Positions 42,910 to 52,375 of a stretch of 64,000 bases of DNA are shown here, in pieces. The translations under genes were made by a program, and so were the position numbers. Numbering within the stretch: position 1 is the stretch's first letter; each line of letters opens with the position of its first letter. The notes beneath the pieces are model-generated. The model did no database searches, had not been told where the DNA came from, and saw only the letters and a program-made list of their open reading frames with translations. This stretch comes from an uncultured Eubacteriales bacterium (GTDB taxonomy: Bacteria; Bacillota; Clostridia; Christensenellales; Aristaeellaceae). The stretch is taken from assembly GCA_902778055.1 (NCBI GenBank), contig CACYWL010000001.1, positions 124,001 through 188,000 on the forward strand, given 5' to 3'.

Positions 42910-44778
42910 ATGGTGCTGGAAACGATCCGGGAACCGGAGGATCTGCGGAAACTGAATACGGATCAGCTCGGTGTTCTCTGCTCGGAAATCCGGCGGGAGC
43001 TGATTCATACGGTGGCGCGGACGGGGGGCCATCTGGCTTCAAACCTCGGTGTTGTTGAGCTGACGGTTGCTCTGCACCGGGTGTTTGATTTCAGGAAGGA
43101 CAGGATCATCTTTGATGTGGGGCATCAGAGCTATGTCCACAAGATGATTACCGGCAGGCTGAAGCAGTTTGAAACGCTCCGCCAGTACGGCGGAATCAGC
43201 GGCTTTCCCCGGAGGGATGAAAGCCCCTACGACTGCTTCGAAACGGGGCATGCCTCCACTTCCATTTCCGCGGCCCTGGGGATGGCCAGGGCCCGCGACT
43301 TTCTGAAGGAGGATTACGCCACGATTGCCTTCGTCGGGGACGGTGCGCTGACCGGAGGCATGTGCTACGAGGCCCTGAACGATGCCGGAAACGCAGGCAC
43401 GAGGATGATCGTGATCCTGAATGACAATGAAATGAGCATCGCCAAAAATGTCGGGGCCCTGAGCTCCAGCCTGACCAATCTCCGGGTCAGCAGCGAATGG
43501 CAGAATGCCAAGCTGGCCGTCCGCAGATTCCGGAGAATTCCGATTATCGGAAAGCCGGTCTATCAGGTCATGCACGCGGCAAAGACCATGGCCAAGACGG
43601 CGCTGGTCCGGGCGGACAGCATCGGTTTTTTTGAAACGCTGGGCTTTGAGTACTTCGGCCCCATAGACGGCCACAATATACAGGGTCTTGAAAAAACCCT
43701 GCGCAAGGCCAGGAGCTTCAACGGCCCCTGCGTCATTCATGTCAAGACCAGAAAAGGCTACGGATACGACAAGGCCGAGGAGCGGCCGGAGATTTTTCAC
43801 GGCACGCCTCCTTTTTACGTGGAAACGGGAGACCGCACGGAAAAACCGGACTGTCCTTCCAGCGGACATGTGATGGCCTATACGCTCGGCGAGATGGCCG
43901 AAAAGGATCCCCGCGTGGTGGCCGTCACGGCGGCCATGCCCCTGGGGACGGGGTTGGATCATTTTGAGGAGCGCTTTCCCGGGAGAATGATCGATGTGGG
44001 GATCGCCGAAGAGCATGCGGCAACGATGGCGGCCGGAATGGCGGCTGCGGGAATGCGTCCCTATTTTGCGGTCTATGCCACCTTCTTTCAGCGCTGCTAT
44101 GATCAGATGATCCATGATGTGGCCATGCAGAATCTCCCGGTGGTTTTCCTGCTGGACCGGAGCGGTGTCGGCGGAGAGGACGGAAAGACCCATCACGGGC
44201 TGTTCGATTTTGCCGAATGTCTTCCCGTTCCCGGAGTCCGGGTGCTGGCTCCTGCGGATACCCGGGAGCTGCGCCATATGCTGAAGTGGACGCTGACCCA
44301 GGATCATCCGGTGGTGATTCGCTATGCCAGGGCCGGCGACGATGTGCCCGGACGGAAGGATGAGCCCTTTGTCCTGGGGAAGTGGCAGATGATCCGCGGC
44401 GGAAAGGATCTGACGCTGCTGTGCGTCGGGACCATGGTCCGCCAGGGCCTCGCCTGCGCAGACCTGCTCAGGGAGCAGGGAATCGAGGCCGCGGTCTGCA
44501 ACTGCTCCACCGTGAAACCCCTCGATCTCTCTGCGCTCCAAAAAATCCAGGGGAAGCCCTATTACACCCTGGAGGAGCACATGCTTGCGGGCGGATTCGG
44601 GTGCAGCGTCCGGGAAGCCTGCGCCGAAGCGGGAACGGGAGGGCCGGAAATCTGCTTTGCCGTTCCGGAAAAATACCTTCAGCACGGAAGCCACTCCCTG
44701 CTCATGAAGGATGCAGGGCTGGACGCGGCGTCCATCGCCGAACGGATACGCGCGGACCTGGAAAGGAGTCAGCTTTGA
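42910..44778 (+). CDS. dxs: 1-deoxy-D-xylulose-5-phosphate synthase
   Basis: First enzyme of the MEP isoprenoid pathway, 622 residues, thiamine diphosphate dependent. Motifs include FDVGHQSYVHKM, the TPP/Mg site GDGALTGGMCYEALNDAG (about 141-158) and the catalytic Glu region IAEEHAATMAAG (about 366-377). RSGVGGEDG-THHG and LLCVGTM follow. The stop overlaps the TTG start of tlyA, and the order dxs-tlyA-nadK-argR-recN is conserved in Clostridia. Confidence 0.97.
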   Translation: MVLETIREPEDLRKLNTDQLGVLCSEIRRELIHTVARTGGHLASNLGVVELTVALHRVFDFRKDRIIFDVGHQSYVHKMITGRLKQFETLRQYGGISGFPRRDESPYDCFETGHASTSISAALGMARARDFLKEDYATIAFVGDGALTGGMCYEALNDAGNAGTRMIVILNDNEMSIAKNVGALSSSLTNLRVSSEWQNAKLAVRRFRRIPIIGKPVYQVMHAAKTMAKTALVRADSIGFFETLGFEYFGPIDGHNIQGLEKTLRKARSFNGPCVIHVKTRKGYGYDKAEERPEIFHGTPPFYVETGDRTEKPDCPSSGHVMAYTLGEMAEKDPRVVAVTAAMPLGTGLDHFEERFPGRMIDVGIAEEHAATMAAGMAAAGMRPYFAVYATFFQRCYDQMIHDVAMQNLPVVFLLDRSGVGGEDGKTHHGLFDFAECLPVPGVRVLAPADTRELRHMLKWTLTQDHPVVIRYARAGDDVPGRKDEPFVLGKWQMIRGGKDLTLLCVGTMVRQGLACADLLREQGIEAAVCNCSTVKPLDLSALQKIQGKPYYTLEEHMLAGGFGCSVREACAEAGTGGPEICFAVPEKYLQHGSHSLLMKDAGLDAASIAERIRADLERSQL

Positions 44779-45605
44779 GCAGCAGGGAAAGAGCGGATAC
44801 GGCCCTTGTTTCCCGCGGCTTTTTTCCCAGCAGGGAGAAGGCCCAGGCGGCGATTATGGCGGGACAGGTTTACGCAGGCGGGCGCAGAATTCAGAAACCC
44901 TCCGAAGCCCTGAACCCGGAGGATGAACTGACTGTACGCAGGCCCGCCGTGGATTATGTCAGCCGGGGCGCCCTGAAACTGGAGAAGGCGGTTCGCGTTT
45001 TTGACGCGGATCTCCGGGACCGCGTGGTTCTGGATATCGGGGCCAGCACCGGCGGCTTTACGGATGTCTGCCTTCGAAACGGAGCCCGGAAGGTTTACGC
45101 GGTGGATGTGGGATACGGCCAGCTGGACTGGAAGCTGCGAAATGATCCGCGGGTCACTGTGATGGAACGGACCAATGCCCGTTATCTGAAGGAGGAGAGC
45201 TTCCCGGAGCGGCCCGGGATCACCGTGATGGATGTCAGCTTCATCTCGATCAGGCTGATTCTTCCGGTGGCCGCGGGCATCATGGGGGACTCCGGCGTGT
45301 TTTATACGCTGATCAAGCCGCAGTTCGAGGCGGGAAGGGAGAAAGTCGGCAAGAAGGGCGTTGTCCGGGATCGGGCTGTGCACGAGGAAGTGCTGAACAG
45401 CGTGGTCCGCTTTACGGAAACCTTCGGATGGCGGGTCTGCCGGCTTGACTATTCTCCGATTACCGGCCCGGAAGGGAACATTGAATTCCTGGCCGAAATC
45501 CGGCATCGGGACGATGACTCGCCGCTTATTTCCGAAAAGGAGATCCAGCAGCTCGTCACGGAAGCCCACGGACGTCTGCAGCACGCGGATTCGGCCGGAG
45601 CGTGA
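44775..45605 (+). CDS. tlyA: TlyA family rRNA 2'-O-methyltransferase
   Basis: A 276-residue protein with an N-terminal S4 domain (about 1-65, RADTALVSRGFFPSREKAQ) and a FtsJ-like domain: VLDIGASTGGFTDVCL (about 88-103), MDVSFISIRLI and LIKPQFEAGR. I place the start at TTG 44775, four bases into the dxs stop and behind GAAAGGAG. It methylates cytidine 2'-OH in rRNA; this is the capreomycin-sensitivity family. Confidence 0.92.
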   Translation: MSSRERADTALVSRGFFPSREKAQAAIMAGQVYAGGRRIQKPSEALNPEDELTVRRPAVDYVSRGALKLEKAVRVFDADLRDRVVLDIGASTGGFTDVCLRNGARKVYAVDVGYGQLDWKLRNDPRVTVMERTNARYLKEESFPERPGITVMDVSFISIRLILPVAAGIMGDSGVFYTLIKPQFEAGREKVGKKGVVRDRAVHEEVLNSVVRFTETFGWRVCRLDYSPITGPEGNIEFLAEIRHRDDDSPLISEKEIQQLVTEAHGRLQHADSAGA

Positions 45606-45660
45606 CGCACATCCCCATCGGACGGGATCAGAAGCGAAATCAGGAAAGGATGAATGCCGC

Positions 45661-46491
45661 ATGGCGGAGGCCGCTGCTTTCGTGGTTCACAGGAACCGGG
45701 AGGATGCAAAAAAGGCCGCGCTGCAGATGGAGGAAGGACTGCGCGGCGCGGGATGGCATGTTTTTTATCCGCAGAGAGGGGAAACATCCCCGGCCTGCCG
45801 GATCGTCATTACCTTCGGCGGGGACGGAACGCTTCTTGGCGGTGCCAGGAGCGCCATCCGGTACGGCTGCCCTCTTCTGGGCATTCATCTGGGGACCGTC
45901 GGCTTCCTGACGGAGGGCGATCCCGAACAGCTGAAGAAGCTGATGACGGCCGTCCTGAACAGCGCCTATACCACGGAGAGGCGGGGACTGCTGAGAGTCA
46001 CCGTGAACCGGAACAGGGAAAGCTTTCTGGCGCTGAACGACGCGGTCGTGACCCGCGGCGGGTTTGCCCGGCTGATTCAGGTGGAAACCAGGGTCAATCA
46101 GGAGCATTGGGGAACCTTTATTGCGGACGGTGTGATCGCCGCCACGCCGACAGGATCCACCGGATACTCCCTCTCCGCGGGGGGGCCTGTGGTGGCTCCG
46201 GGGGTGGAATGCATGGTGATTACCCCGGTCTGTGCTCACAGCCTGCAGCACTGTCCCTGCATTGTGCCCAGAGACGCGGAAATCATTTTTCATCTGGGCG
46301 AGGGAAGAGAGCAGCGGGCGGAGCTGCAGATTGACGGACAGAACATGGGCATGCTGGAAGCGGGGGATTCGGTCCGGATTACGGGCGCTGACGAAACGCT
46401 CCAGCTCGCCAGAATCGGGGACTATCACTTTTTTCAGGTCCTGCAGACCAAGCTGAACGAGTGGAGCCAACCCAGGGGGGAAACAAGATGA
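45661..46491 (+). CDS. nadK: NAD kinase
   Basis: The 276-residue enzyme makes NADP from NAD. ATG 45661 begins MAEAAAFVVHRN, the usual N-terminus. Motifs are ITFGGDGTLLGGAR (GGDGT, about 50-54), GIHLGTVGFLTEG, NDAVVTRG, and ATPTGSTGYSLSAGGP. It overlaps argR by 4 nt and follows tlyA as in other Clostridia. Confidence 0.95.
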   Translation: MAEAAAFVVHRNREDAKKAALQMEEGLRGAGWHVFYPQRGETSPACRIVITFGGDGTLLGGARSAIRYGCPLLGIHLGTVGFLTEGDPEQLKKLMTAVLNSAYTTERRGLLRVTVNRNRESFLALNDAVVTRGGFARLIQVETRVNQEHWGTFIADGVIAATPTGSTGYSLSAGGPVVAPGVECMVITPVCAHSLQHCPCIVPRDAEIIFHLGEGREQRAELQIDGQNMGMLEAGDSVRITGADETLQLARIGDYHFFQVLQTKLNEWSQPRGETR

Positions 46492-46940
46492 TGAAGGAAA
46501 AACGCCAGGCAGCCATCCGTCTGATTCTGAAGAACAGGGCGATCCAGACCCAGGACGAGCTGGCAGAAGCCCTGCGCGAAAAGAATTTTCAGGTCACCCA
46601 GGCGACGGTTTCCAGGGACATGAAGGAGATGCACCTGATCAAGGTCCCCGAAGAAGAGGGCGGATACCGCTACGCGGAACCGGAAACCGGATGGAACGGA
46701 CTGAATGACCGGCTGATCAGACTCCTTCGGGACAGCGTTCTCAGCGCGGAGCCGGCCGGGCAGATTATTGTCGTAAAGACCATGAGCGGCGCAGCCGGCA
46801 CAGCGGCCGAGGCGCTCGATTCGATTGCGCTGCCCGAGGTGATCGGCTCCATTGCCGGCGACAATACCATTTTTCTGGCCGCGAAGGATCATAAGGCAGC
46901 CGAAATCGCGGTGGAAAGAATTCACGGACTAATCAAGTAA
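46488..46940 (+). CDS. argR: Arginine repressor
   Basis: A 150-residue ArgR/AhrC regulator with an N-terminal winged HTH (QTQDELAEALREKNFQVTQA, TVSRDMKE) and a C-terminal oligomerisation/arginine domain with GTAAEALD and SIAGDNTIFLAAKD. It starts at ATG 46488 after GGGGGGAAACAAG, overlapping the nadK stop. It is the only classical transcription regulator in the window, and its location is the conserved one rather than beside arginine genes. Confidence 0.95.
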   Translation: MMKEKRQAAIRLILKNRAIQTQDELAEALREKNFQVTQATVSRDMKEMHLIKVPEEEGGYRYAEPETGWNGLNDRLIRLLRDSVLSAEPAGQIIVVKTMSGAAGTAAEALDSIALPEVIGSIAGDNTIFLAAKDHKAAEIAVERIHGLIK

Positions 46941-46948
46941 AAGAGGCG

Positions 46949-48676
46949 ATGGCTTTGATTCAATCCCTGACGATTCAGAATGTCGTGCTGATTGAACGGC
47001 TCTCCATTTCCTTTCACGCCGGAATGCAGGTTCTGACCGGAGAGACGGGCGCCGGAAAGAGCATTGTCGTGGATGCCGTCAATCTCGTGCTCGGAGGAAG
47101 AGCGGACCGCAGCCTGATTCGTACCGGATGTGAAAAGGCGACCGTGGAGGCTGTCTTTGATGTACCCGGAAACCGGGAGATCAAGGCCATCCTGGACCGG
47201 GAGTGCGTGGATTATGACGGAAGAACCGTGACGGTTTACCGGGAAATCTCCTCGGGCGGGAAGAACATCTGCAGAATCTGCGGCGTGCTTGCCCCCGTCT
47301 CCCTGCTCAGGGAGCTCAGCGTTTTTCTGATGGATATCCATGGACAGCATGAGCATCAGTTCCTGATGGATCCCGAGATGCATCTTCAGTTCCTGGACAG
47401 GATGGGAGATGCTTCCTTTTCCGAACAGGCGGAAAGGGTTTCCCGGGCCTGCGACGATTTTCTGAGCATTCACAGAAGATATGCCCGGCTGCGAAAGGAA
47501 AACGAACGAAAGCAGAGCCGGATGGAGGAACTGGAGAAGAACCTGAAGGAGCTTCATAAGGCCAGGCTGAAGCCCGGCGAGGAGGAAGCGCTTCAGGAAG
47601 AACGGCTGAGGCTTCGCGATTCCGAAAAGATTGCGTCGGCGCTCCGCGAAGCCCGGGACGCCATCGCCCTGGGCGAAACCGAACAGAGCTCCCTTGAAAA
47701 GATCAGGAGAGCGGCCGGGGTTCTGACCTCTCTGACCGGATACGGTGAACAAATGAAAAGCCTTTCGGAGCGGTGCGAGAGCACCTATTATGAGCTGGAG
47801 GAAATCGCCTTCGAACTCAGCGGTCTGCTGGAGAGCGGCGATTCCGACCCGCAGAGGCTGGAAAGGACGGAGGAGCGGCTCGATCTGATTCGCCGCCTGG
47901 AGCGAAAATACGGAGAAAGCCTGACGGAAGTGCTTGCAGAGCAGGCCCGGATGGAAAAAGAATATGAGCAGCTCTGTTCCCTGGATGATGAAATCGGAGA
48001 AGCGGCCCGGGAACACAAAGCGAAGCTGGCGGATTACCGCCGCGAAGCCGCCGCTCTGACAGAAGCCCGCAAAAAGCTGGCGGCCAGCTTTGAGAAGAGA
48101 ATGATGGGCCAGCTGAAGGATCTGGGAATGGAAAGAACCGTCTTCCAGGTTTGTTTTCACGAAGCTGCCGACGGGAAAAAAACCATGCCGCGGCCCCAGG
48201 GGGATGATCAGGTTGAATTCATGATTTCCCCCAATCCCGGAGAGCCCATGAAACCTCTGGCGAGAATCGCCTCCGGAGGTGAGCTGAGCCGGCTGATGCT
48301 CGCCATCAAGACGCTCGAATCCGAAGGAAACGGAGCGGAATGCATGGTGTTTGACGAAATCGATACCGGGATCAGCGGACGGATGGCGCAGGTCGTCGCG
48401 GAAAAAATGGCTTCCATCGGGCAGCACAGACAGGTCATCTGCGTGACCCATCTGCCGCAGATTGCCGCGGCGGCTGATTTCCAGTTTCATGTATCCAAGC
48501 ACGTTTTGGACGGACGCACCAGGACCACGGTCGAGGAGCTGGATGCCGAGGCAAGAGTGGCGGAGGTGGCCCGAATGATCAGCGGCGCGGAGGGCAGCGC
48601 GGGGGACGCGATGATTTACGCAAGAAGCATGCTGGATGCATCCACGGGAAAAAAGCGGAGCCTTCAGAATTGTTAA
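46949..48676 (+). CDS. recN: DNA repair protein RecN
   Basis: A 575-residue SMC-like ATPase for double-strand break repair. It has an N-terminal Walker A GETGAGKSIVVDA (about 31-43), the HGQHEHQFL region, a central coiled coil (about 150-360), and the C-terminal IASGGELSRLMLAIK and Walker B FDEIDTGISG (about 470-479). In spore formers spoIVB and spo0A follow recN; here rnfC follows. Confidence 0.95.
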   Translation: MALIQSLTIQNVVLIERLSISFHAGMQVLTGETGAGKSIVVDAVNLVLGGRADRSLIRTGCEKATVEAVFDVPGNREIKAILDRECVDYDGRTVTVYREISSGGKNICRICGVLAPVSLLRELSVFLMDIHGQHEHQFLMDPEMHLQFLDRMGDASFSEQAERVSRACDDFLSIHRRYARLRKENERKQSRMEELEKNLKELHKARLKPGEEEALQEERLRLRDSEKIASALREARDAIALGETEQSSLEKIRRAAGVLTSLTGYGEQMKSLSERCESTYYELEEIAFELSGLLESGDSDPQRLERTEERLDLIRRLERKYGESLTEVLAEQARMEKEYEQLCSLDDEIGEAAREHKAKLADYRREAAALTEARKKLAASFEKRMMGQLKDLGMERTVFQVCFHEAADGKKTMPRPQGDDQVEFMISPNPGEPMKPLARIASGGELSRLMLAIKTLESEGNGAECMVFDEIDTGISGRMAQVVAEKMASIGQHRQVICVTHLPQIAAAADFQFHVSKHVLDGRTRTTVEELDAEARVAEVARMISGAEGSAGDAMIYARSMLDASTGKKRSLQNC

Positions 48677-48685
48677 ATAATTAAT

Positions 48686-48715
48686 TTGTGCCTTCTGCGC
48701 TGATTATGCTATAAT
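48686..48715 (+). promoter_or_regulatory. Sigma-A promoter for the rnf operon
   Basis: TTGTGC (48686-48691), 18-bp spacer, consensus TATAAT (48710-48715) with extended TGC. The leader of about 48 nt carries a CAGGAAG/CTTCCTG hairpin (48732-48750) just before the AAAGGAGGG site. Confidence 0.8.
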
Positions 48716-48768
48716 TTTTAAAGGCTTTAAAGCAGGAAGGCTTCTTCCTGAAAGGAGGGCTTAGGCTC

Positions 48769-50211
48769 GTGTTTGAGAAAAAATTATTTCCCGGCGGCAT
48801 TCACCCCAGAGAAGGTGAAAACGGGAAGGCGGTCAACGGACTGAATCCGATCCGGACTCTGGATCCTCCGCCGCGGGTCATTATTCCGCTGCAGATGCAT
48901 ATTGGGGCTCCGGCCAAAGCCGTTGTCGCCCCCGGGGATCATGTTTTGATCGGGCAGAAGATCGGGGAAGCGGGAGGATTCGTATCCGCCTCGGTTCATG
49001 CCAGCGTTTCGGGAACGGTGCATGCCGTTCAGGACGCGCTGCTGCCGAACGGGACGATGGCGCCCGCGGTCATTATCGACAATGATTACCGGGAAAGCTG
49101 GGTGGATCTTCATCCGACCGATCATCCGGAGAACCTGAGCGCGCAGGAGCTGCAGCAGATTGTCCGGGAAGCCGGGATCGTGGGCCTGGGCGGCGCAACT
49201 TTCCCGACCGCGGTGAAGCTTTCTCCCTCCGGCGGGAAGAAGATCGAGAAGATCGTTCTGAACGGCGCCGAATGCGAGCCCTTTCTGACTGCGGACCATC
49301 GTCTGATGCTGGAAAAGGCCGCGGATATCATTGACGGTGTCCGGCTGATGATGCTGGCGCTGGATGTGGACGAGGCGCTGATCGGCATCGAAGAGAACAA
49401 ACAGGACGCCATTGAGATCATGGGCGCCGCGGCCCGGGAGGCGGACGGCGTGAAGGTCGTCGGGCTTCCGGTGCGCTATCCTCAGGGAGGAGAAAAGCAG
49501 CTGGTCTACGCGCTTACCAGAAGGCAGGTCCCCAACGGCGGGCTGCCGCTGGATGTAGGCGTTGTGGTATGCAATGTCGGTACGGTCTATGCCATCGACC
49601 AGGCGATCCGAAAGGGCAGGCCGCTGATTGAACGCATTACCACCGTGGGCGGTCTCGTGAACAATCCCGGCAATTTCCTGGTCCGCATCGGAACCCCGAT
49701 TGATCATCTGATCGATGCCTGCGGCGGGCTGCAGAGCCACGTCCGGCAGTTTATTTACGGCGGCCCCATGATGGGGATGGCCATCGCAAGATTCGACATT
49801 CCCGTGACCAAGGGCTGCAGCGGCCTGGTCGCTCTCGGCGAGGAGGCGATGGAGCCGAAGGAAAGCCCCTGCATCAAATGCGGCGCCTGCCGGGAAGCCT
49901 GCCCGATGAAGCTCTTCCCGAGCAGGATCGATGCCTTCTGCAGACATGACAGGTTTGAGGATGCGGAAAAAATCGGCGTGATGAACTGCATTGAATGCGG
50001 GTGCTGCAGCTTTGTGTGCCCGGCCAAGCGGAGCCTGACCCAGAGCATGCGCACCGCGAAAAACGCCATCCAGCGCAAACGGCGCAGGGTAGCGACCAGA
50101 AAGGCCCAGGAGGAAGCGGCGCAGAAGGCCAGGGAGGCCGCTGCGCAGCAGGCTGCGGAGGCTCGGAATATCGGAACGGAAGCGGCGGCCGGAAAGGAGG
50201 CGCAGGGTTAA
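48769..50211 (+). CDS. rnfC: Electron transport complex subunit RnfC
   Basis: The 480-residue soluble NADH-binding subunit. It has the N-terminal barrel-sandwich region starting FPGGIHPREGE, the NADH/FMN-like domain with GLGGATFPTAVKL and LNGAECEPFLTADH, and two [4Fe-4S] motifs CIKCGACREACPMKLFP and CIECGCCSFVCPAK (about 365-425). The C-terminus is an Ala/Lys/Glu-rich tail. It starts at GTG 48769 and leads the operon. Confidence 0.95.
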   Translation: MFEKKLFPGGIHPREGENGKAVNGLNPIRTLDPPPRVIIPLQMHIGAPAKAVVAPGDHVLIGQKIGEAGGFVSASVHASVSGTVHAVQDALLPNGTMAPAVIIDNDYRESWVDLHPTDHPENLSAQELQQIVREAGIVGLGGATFPTAVKLSPSGGKKIEKIVLNGAECEPFLTADHRLMLEKAADIIDGVRLMMLALDVDEALIGIEENKQDAIEIMGAAAREADGVKVVGLPVRYPQGGEKQLVYALTRRQVPNGGLPLDVGVVVCNVGTVYAIDQAIRKGRPLIERITTVGGLVNNPGNFLVRIGTPIDHLIDACGGLQSHVRQFIYGGPMMGMAIARFDIPVTKGCSGLVALGEEAMEPKESPCIKCGACREACPMKLFPSRIDAFCRHDRFEDAEKIGVMNCIECGCCSFVCPAKRSLTQSMRTAKNAIQRKRRRVATRKAQEEAAQKAREAAAQQAAEARNIGTEAAAGKEAQG

Positions 50212-50212
50212 C

Positions 50213-51148
50213 ATGCAGAAGAATCTTGTCGTAACTTCATCTCCCCACCTTCGTTCTGCCCGCTTCACCCGCAGCATCATGCAGGAGGTCTGCCTGGCGC
50301 TGCTGCCCGCGGGAATTGCGGGAATTATCCTGTTTGGCTGGAACGCCCTGGCGGTGATCGTCGCCTCCGTGCTCAGCTGCGTGGTCAGTGAGTATGCGTT
50401 CCAGCGCGTGAATCATCAGAAGATCCTGATCGGCGACTGGAGCGCCGTGGTAACGGGACTTCTTCTCGCCTACAATATTCCGGCGAATGCTCCGCTCTGG
50501 ATTCCGGTGGTGGGCGGAATCATTGCCATTGTCCTGGTCAAGCAGTGCTTTGGCGGCCTGGGCGGCAACTTTATGAATCCGGCTCTGACCGCCCGCGCTG
50601 TTCTGTTTGTCAGCTGGGCCGGCATCATGAGCAATTACCCGCAGACCCGGTTTATGACCGATGCTGTCAGCACCGCGACACCGCTGGTTCAGATCAGCGG
50701 GGGAGAATCCGTGAAGATCCTGGATCTTCTGCTCGGAAACTGCGGGGGCGTGCTGGGTGAAACCTGCAAGATTGCGATTCTTCTCGGCGGGATTTACCTG
50801 ATTCTCCGGGGAATCGTGGACTGGCGGATTCCGGTCTGCTTCATCGGCACCGCCTTTATCTGCTATCTGATTCAGGACGGCTTTCAGACGGCTGTGCTTC
50901 AGATTCTGAGCGGCGGACTGCTGCTGGGCGCGTTCTTTATGGCGACGGATTACGTCACCTGCCCGATGTCCGGTCTGGGGCGTGTCATCATGGGAATCGG
51001 CTGCGGGCTGCTGCTGTTTGTGATCCGCAGCTACGCGACCTACGTCGAAGGCTGCAGCTTTGCCATCCTGTTCATGAATGTGATGACGCCCCTGATTGAC
51101 CGCTTTACCGCCGGGAAGCTTTTCGGGGAGGTGAAGAAGCATGCCTAA
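50213..51148 (+). CDS. rnfD: Electron transport complex subunit RnfD
   Basis: The 311-residue membrane subunit has about nine or ten hydrophobic helices. It contains the covalent FMN site DAVSTATPL, where Thr156 is the expected attachment residue (S-T-A-T). It follows rnfC by 1 nt. Its stop overlaps rnfE by 8 nt, so no room exists for rnfG, which usually comes next. The length is normal and no extra FMN domain is fused. Confidence 0.94.
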   Translation: MQKNLVVTSSPHLRSARFTRSIMQEVCLALLPAGIAGIILFGWNALAVIVASVLSCVVSEYAFQRVNHQKILIGDWSAVVTGLLLAYNIPANAPLWIPVVGGIIAIVLVKQCFGGLGGNFMNPALTARAVLFVSWAGIMSNYPQTRFMTDAVSTATPLVQISGGESVKILDLLLGNCGGVLGETCKIAILLGGIYLILRGIVDWRIPVCFIGTAFICYLIQDGFQTAVLQILSGGLLLGAFFMATDYVTCPMSGLGRVIMGIGCGLLLFVIRSYATYVEGCSFAILFMNVMTPLIDRFTAGKLFGEVKKHA

Positions 51149-51782
51149 AAAGAATACCTTCTTCGGCGCGCTGCTGAATGGTCTGCTGTTTGAAAACCCG
51201 ACCTTTGTGCTGATGGTCGGCATGTGCCCGACGCTGGCGGTGACCACGGCGGCCTCCAACGCGATCGGCATGGGGCTTTCCACCACGGTGGTGCTCGTCT
51301 TCTCCAATCTGTTCATCTCTCTGCTGCGCAATCTGATTTCCGAGAAGATTCGGATTCCCGCGTTTATCGTGGTGATTGCCAGCTTCGTGACCATTGTGGA
51401 AATGGTGCTGAAGGCGTACATGCCGGATCTCAGCGCGACCCTTGGGCTGTATATCCCCCTGATTGTGGTCAACTGCATCATTTTTGCCCGGGCCGAAGCT
51501 TTTGCCTTCAAGAACGGGCCGATCCTGGCGCTGGGAGACGGGCTCGGGATGGGGCTTGGCTTTACGGCCGCGATTACGGTGCTGGCCTCCGTCCGGGAGA
51601 TCTTCGGCGCAGGGACGCTTTTCGGGCAGGACATCATGGGAAGCGGCTATCAGCCGATGTCCATGCTGACTGCTCCGGCCGGCGGCTTTCTGACGCTGGG
51701 CATCCTCCTGATTATCGTGAACATGGTCCGGAAAAAGCTGGATGCCAGGATGGCCGCGAGAAAGGAGGCTGAATCGGTATGA
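51141..51782 (+). CDS. rnfE: Electron transport complex subunit RnfE
   Basis: A 213-residue membrane protein of the RnfA/RnfE fold with six hydrophobic segments. Characteristic stretches are [20 protein letters not shown] and [17 protein letters not shown], where the cysteines help hold the intramembrane [2Fe-2S] cluster. It begins 8 nt before the rnfD stop and overlaps rnfA by 4 nt. Confidence 0.95.
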   Translation: MPKKNTFFGALLNGLLFENPTFVLMVGMCPTLAVTTAASNAIGMGLSTTVVLVFSNLFISLLRNLISEKIRIPAFIVVIASFVTIVEMVLKAYMPDLSATLGLYIPLIVVNCIIFARAEAFAFKNGPILALGDGLGMGLGFTAAITVLASVREIFGAGTLFGQDIMGSGYQPMSMLTAPAGGFLTLGILLIIVNMVRKKLDARMAARKEAESV

Positions 51783-52357
51783 CGGAATATCTGCTGATGC
51801 TTGTAGGCTGCCTGCTGGTCAACAACTATGTCATGTGCCAGTTCCTCGGCATCTGTCCTTTCCTCGGCGTATCCAAGAAGTTTGACACGGCGCTCGGCAT
51901 GGGCCTGGCAGTGACTTTTGTCATGACGCTGGCTTCCTTCATGACCTGGATGGTTGAGCATTTCCTGCTTCTGCCGCTGGATCTGATGTATCTCCGGACG
52001 ATCGCGTTCATTCTGGTCATCGCGGTTCTGGTCCAGCTGGTGGAGATGGCGCTGAAAAAGCTGAGCTACAGCCTGTATCAGGCCCTGGGCGTCTATCTGC
52101 CGCTGATCACGACCAACTGCGCCGTTCTCGGCGTGGCCGTGCTGAATTCCAATAATGGATACGGGCTTCTTCAGAGTACGCTGAGCGGCTGCTTCAGTGC
52201 CCTCGGTTTTACCCTCAGCCTGCTTCTCTTCAGCTGCATCCGGGAGCGGCTTGAACTCAGCGATATGCCCAAATGGATGCAGGGCTTTCCCGGAGCGCTG
52301 ATTGCCGCCGGACTGATGGCTGTTTCCTTCATGGGCTTCAGCGGACTGATAGGATAA
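51779..52357 (+). CDS. rnfA: Electron transport complex subunit RnfA
   Basis: The 192-residue partner of RnfE, with six membrane segments. It shows [20 protein letters not shown] (about 15-34) and [18 protein letters not shown], the inverted repeat cysteines of the shared cluster. ATG overlaps the rnfE stop. Confidence 0.96.
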   Translation: MTEYLLMLVGCLLVNNYVMCQFLGICPFLGVSKKFDTALGMGLAVTFVMTLASFMTWMVEHFLLLPLDLMYLRTIAFILVIAVLVQLVEMALKKLSYSLYQALGVYLPLITTNCAVLGVAVLNSNNGYGLLQSTLSGCFSALGFTLSLLLFSCIRERLELSDMPKWMQGFPGALIAAGLMAVSFMGFSGLIG

Positions 52358-52375
52358 AGGGGGATCGCACAGAAC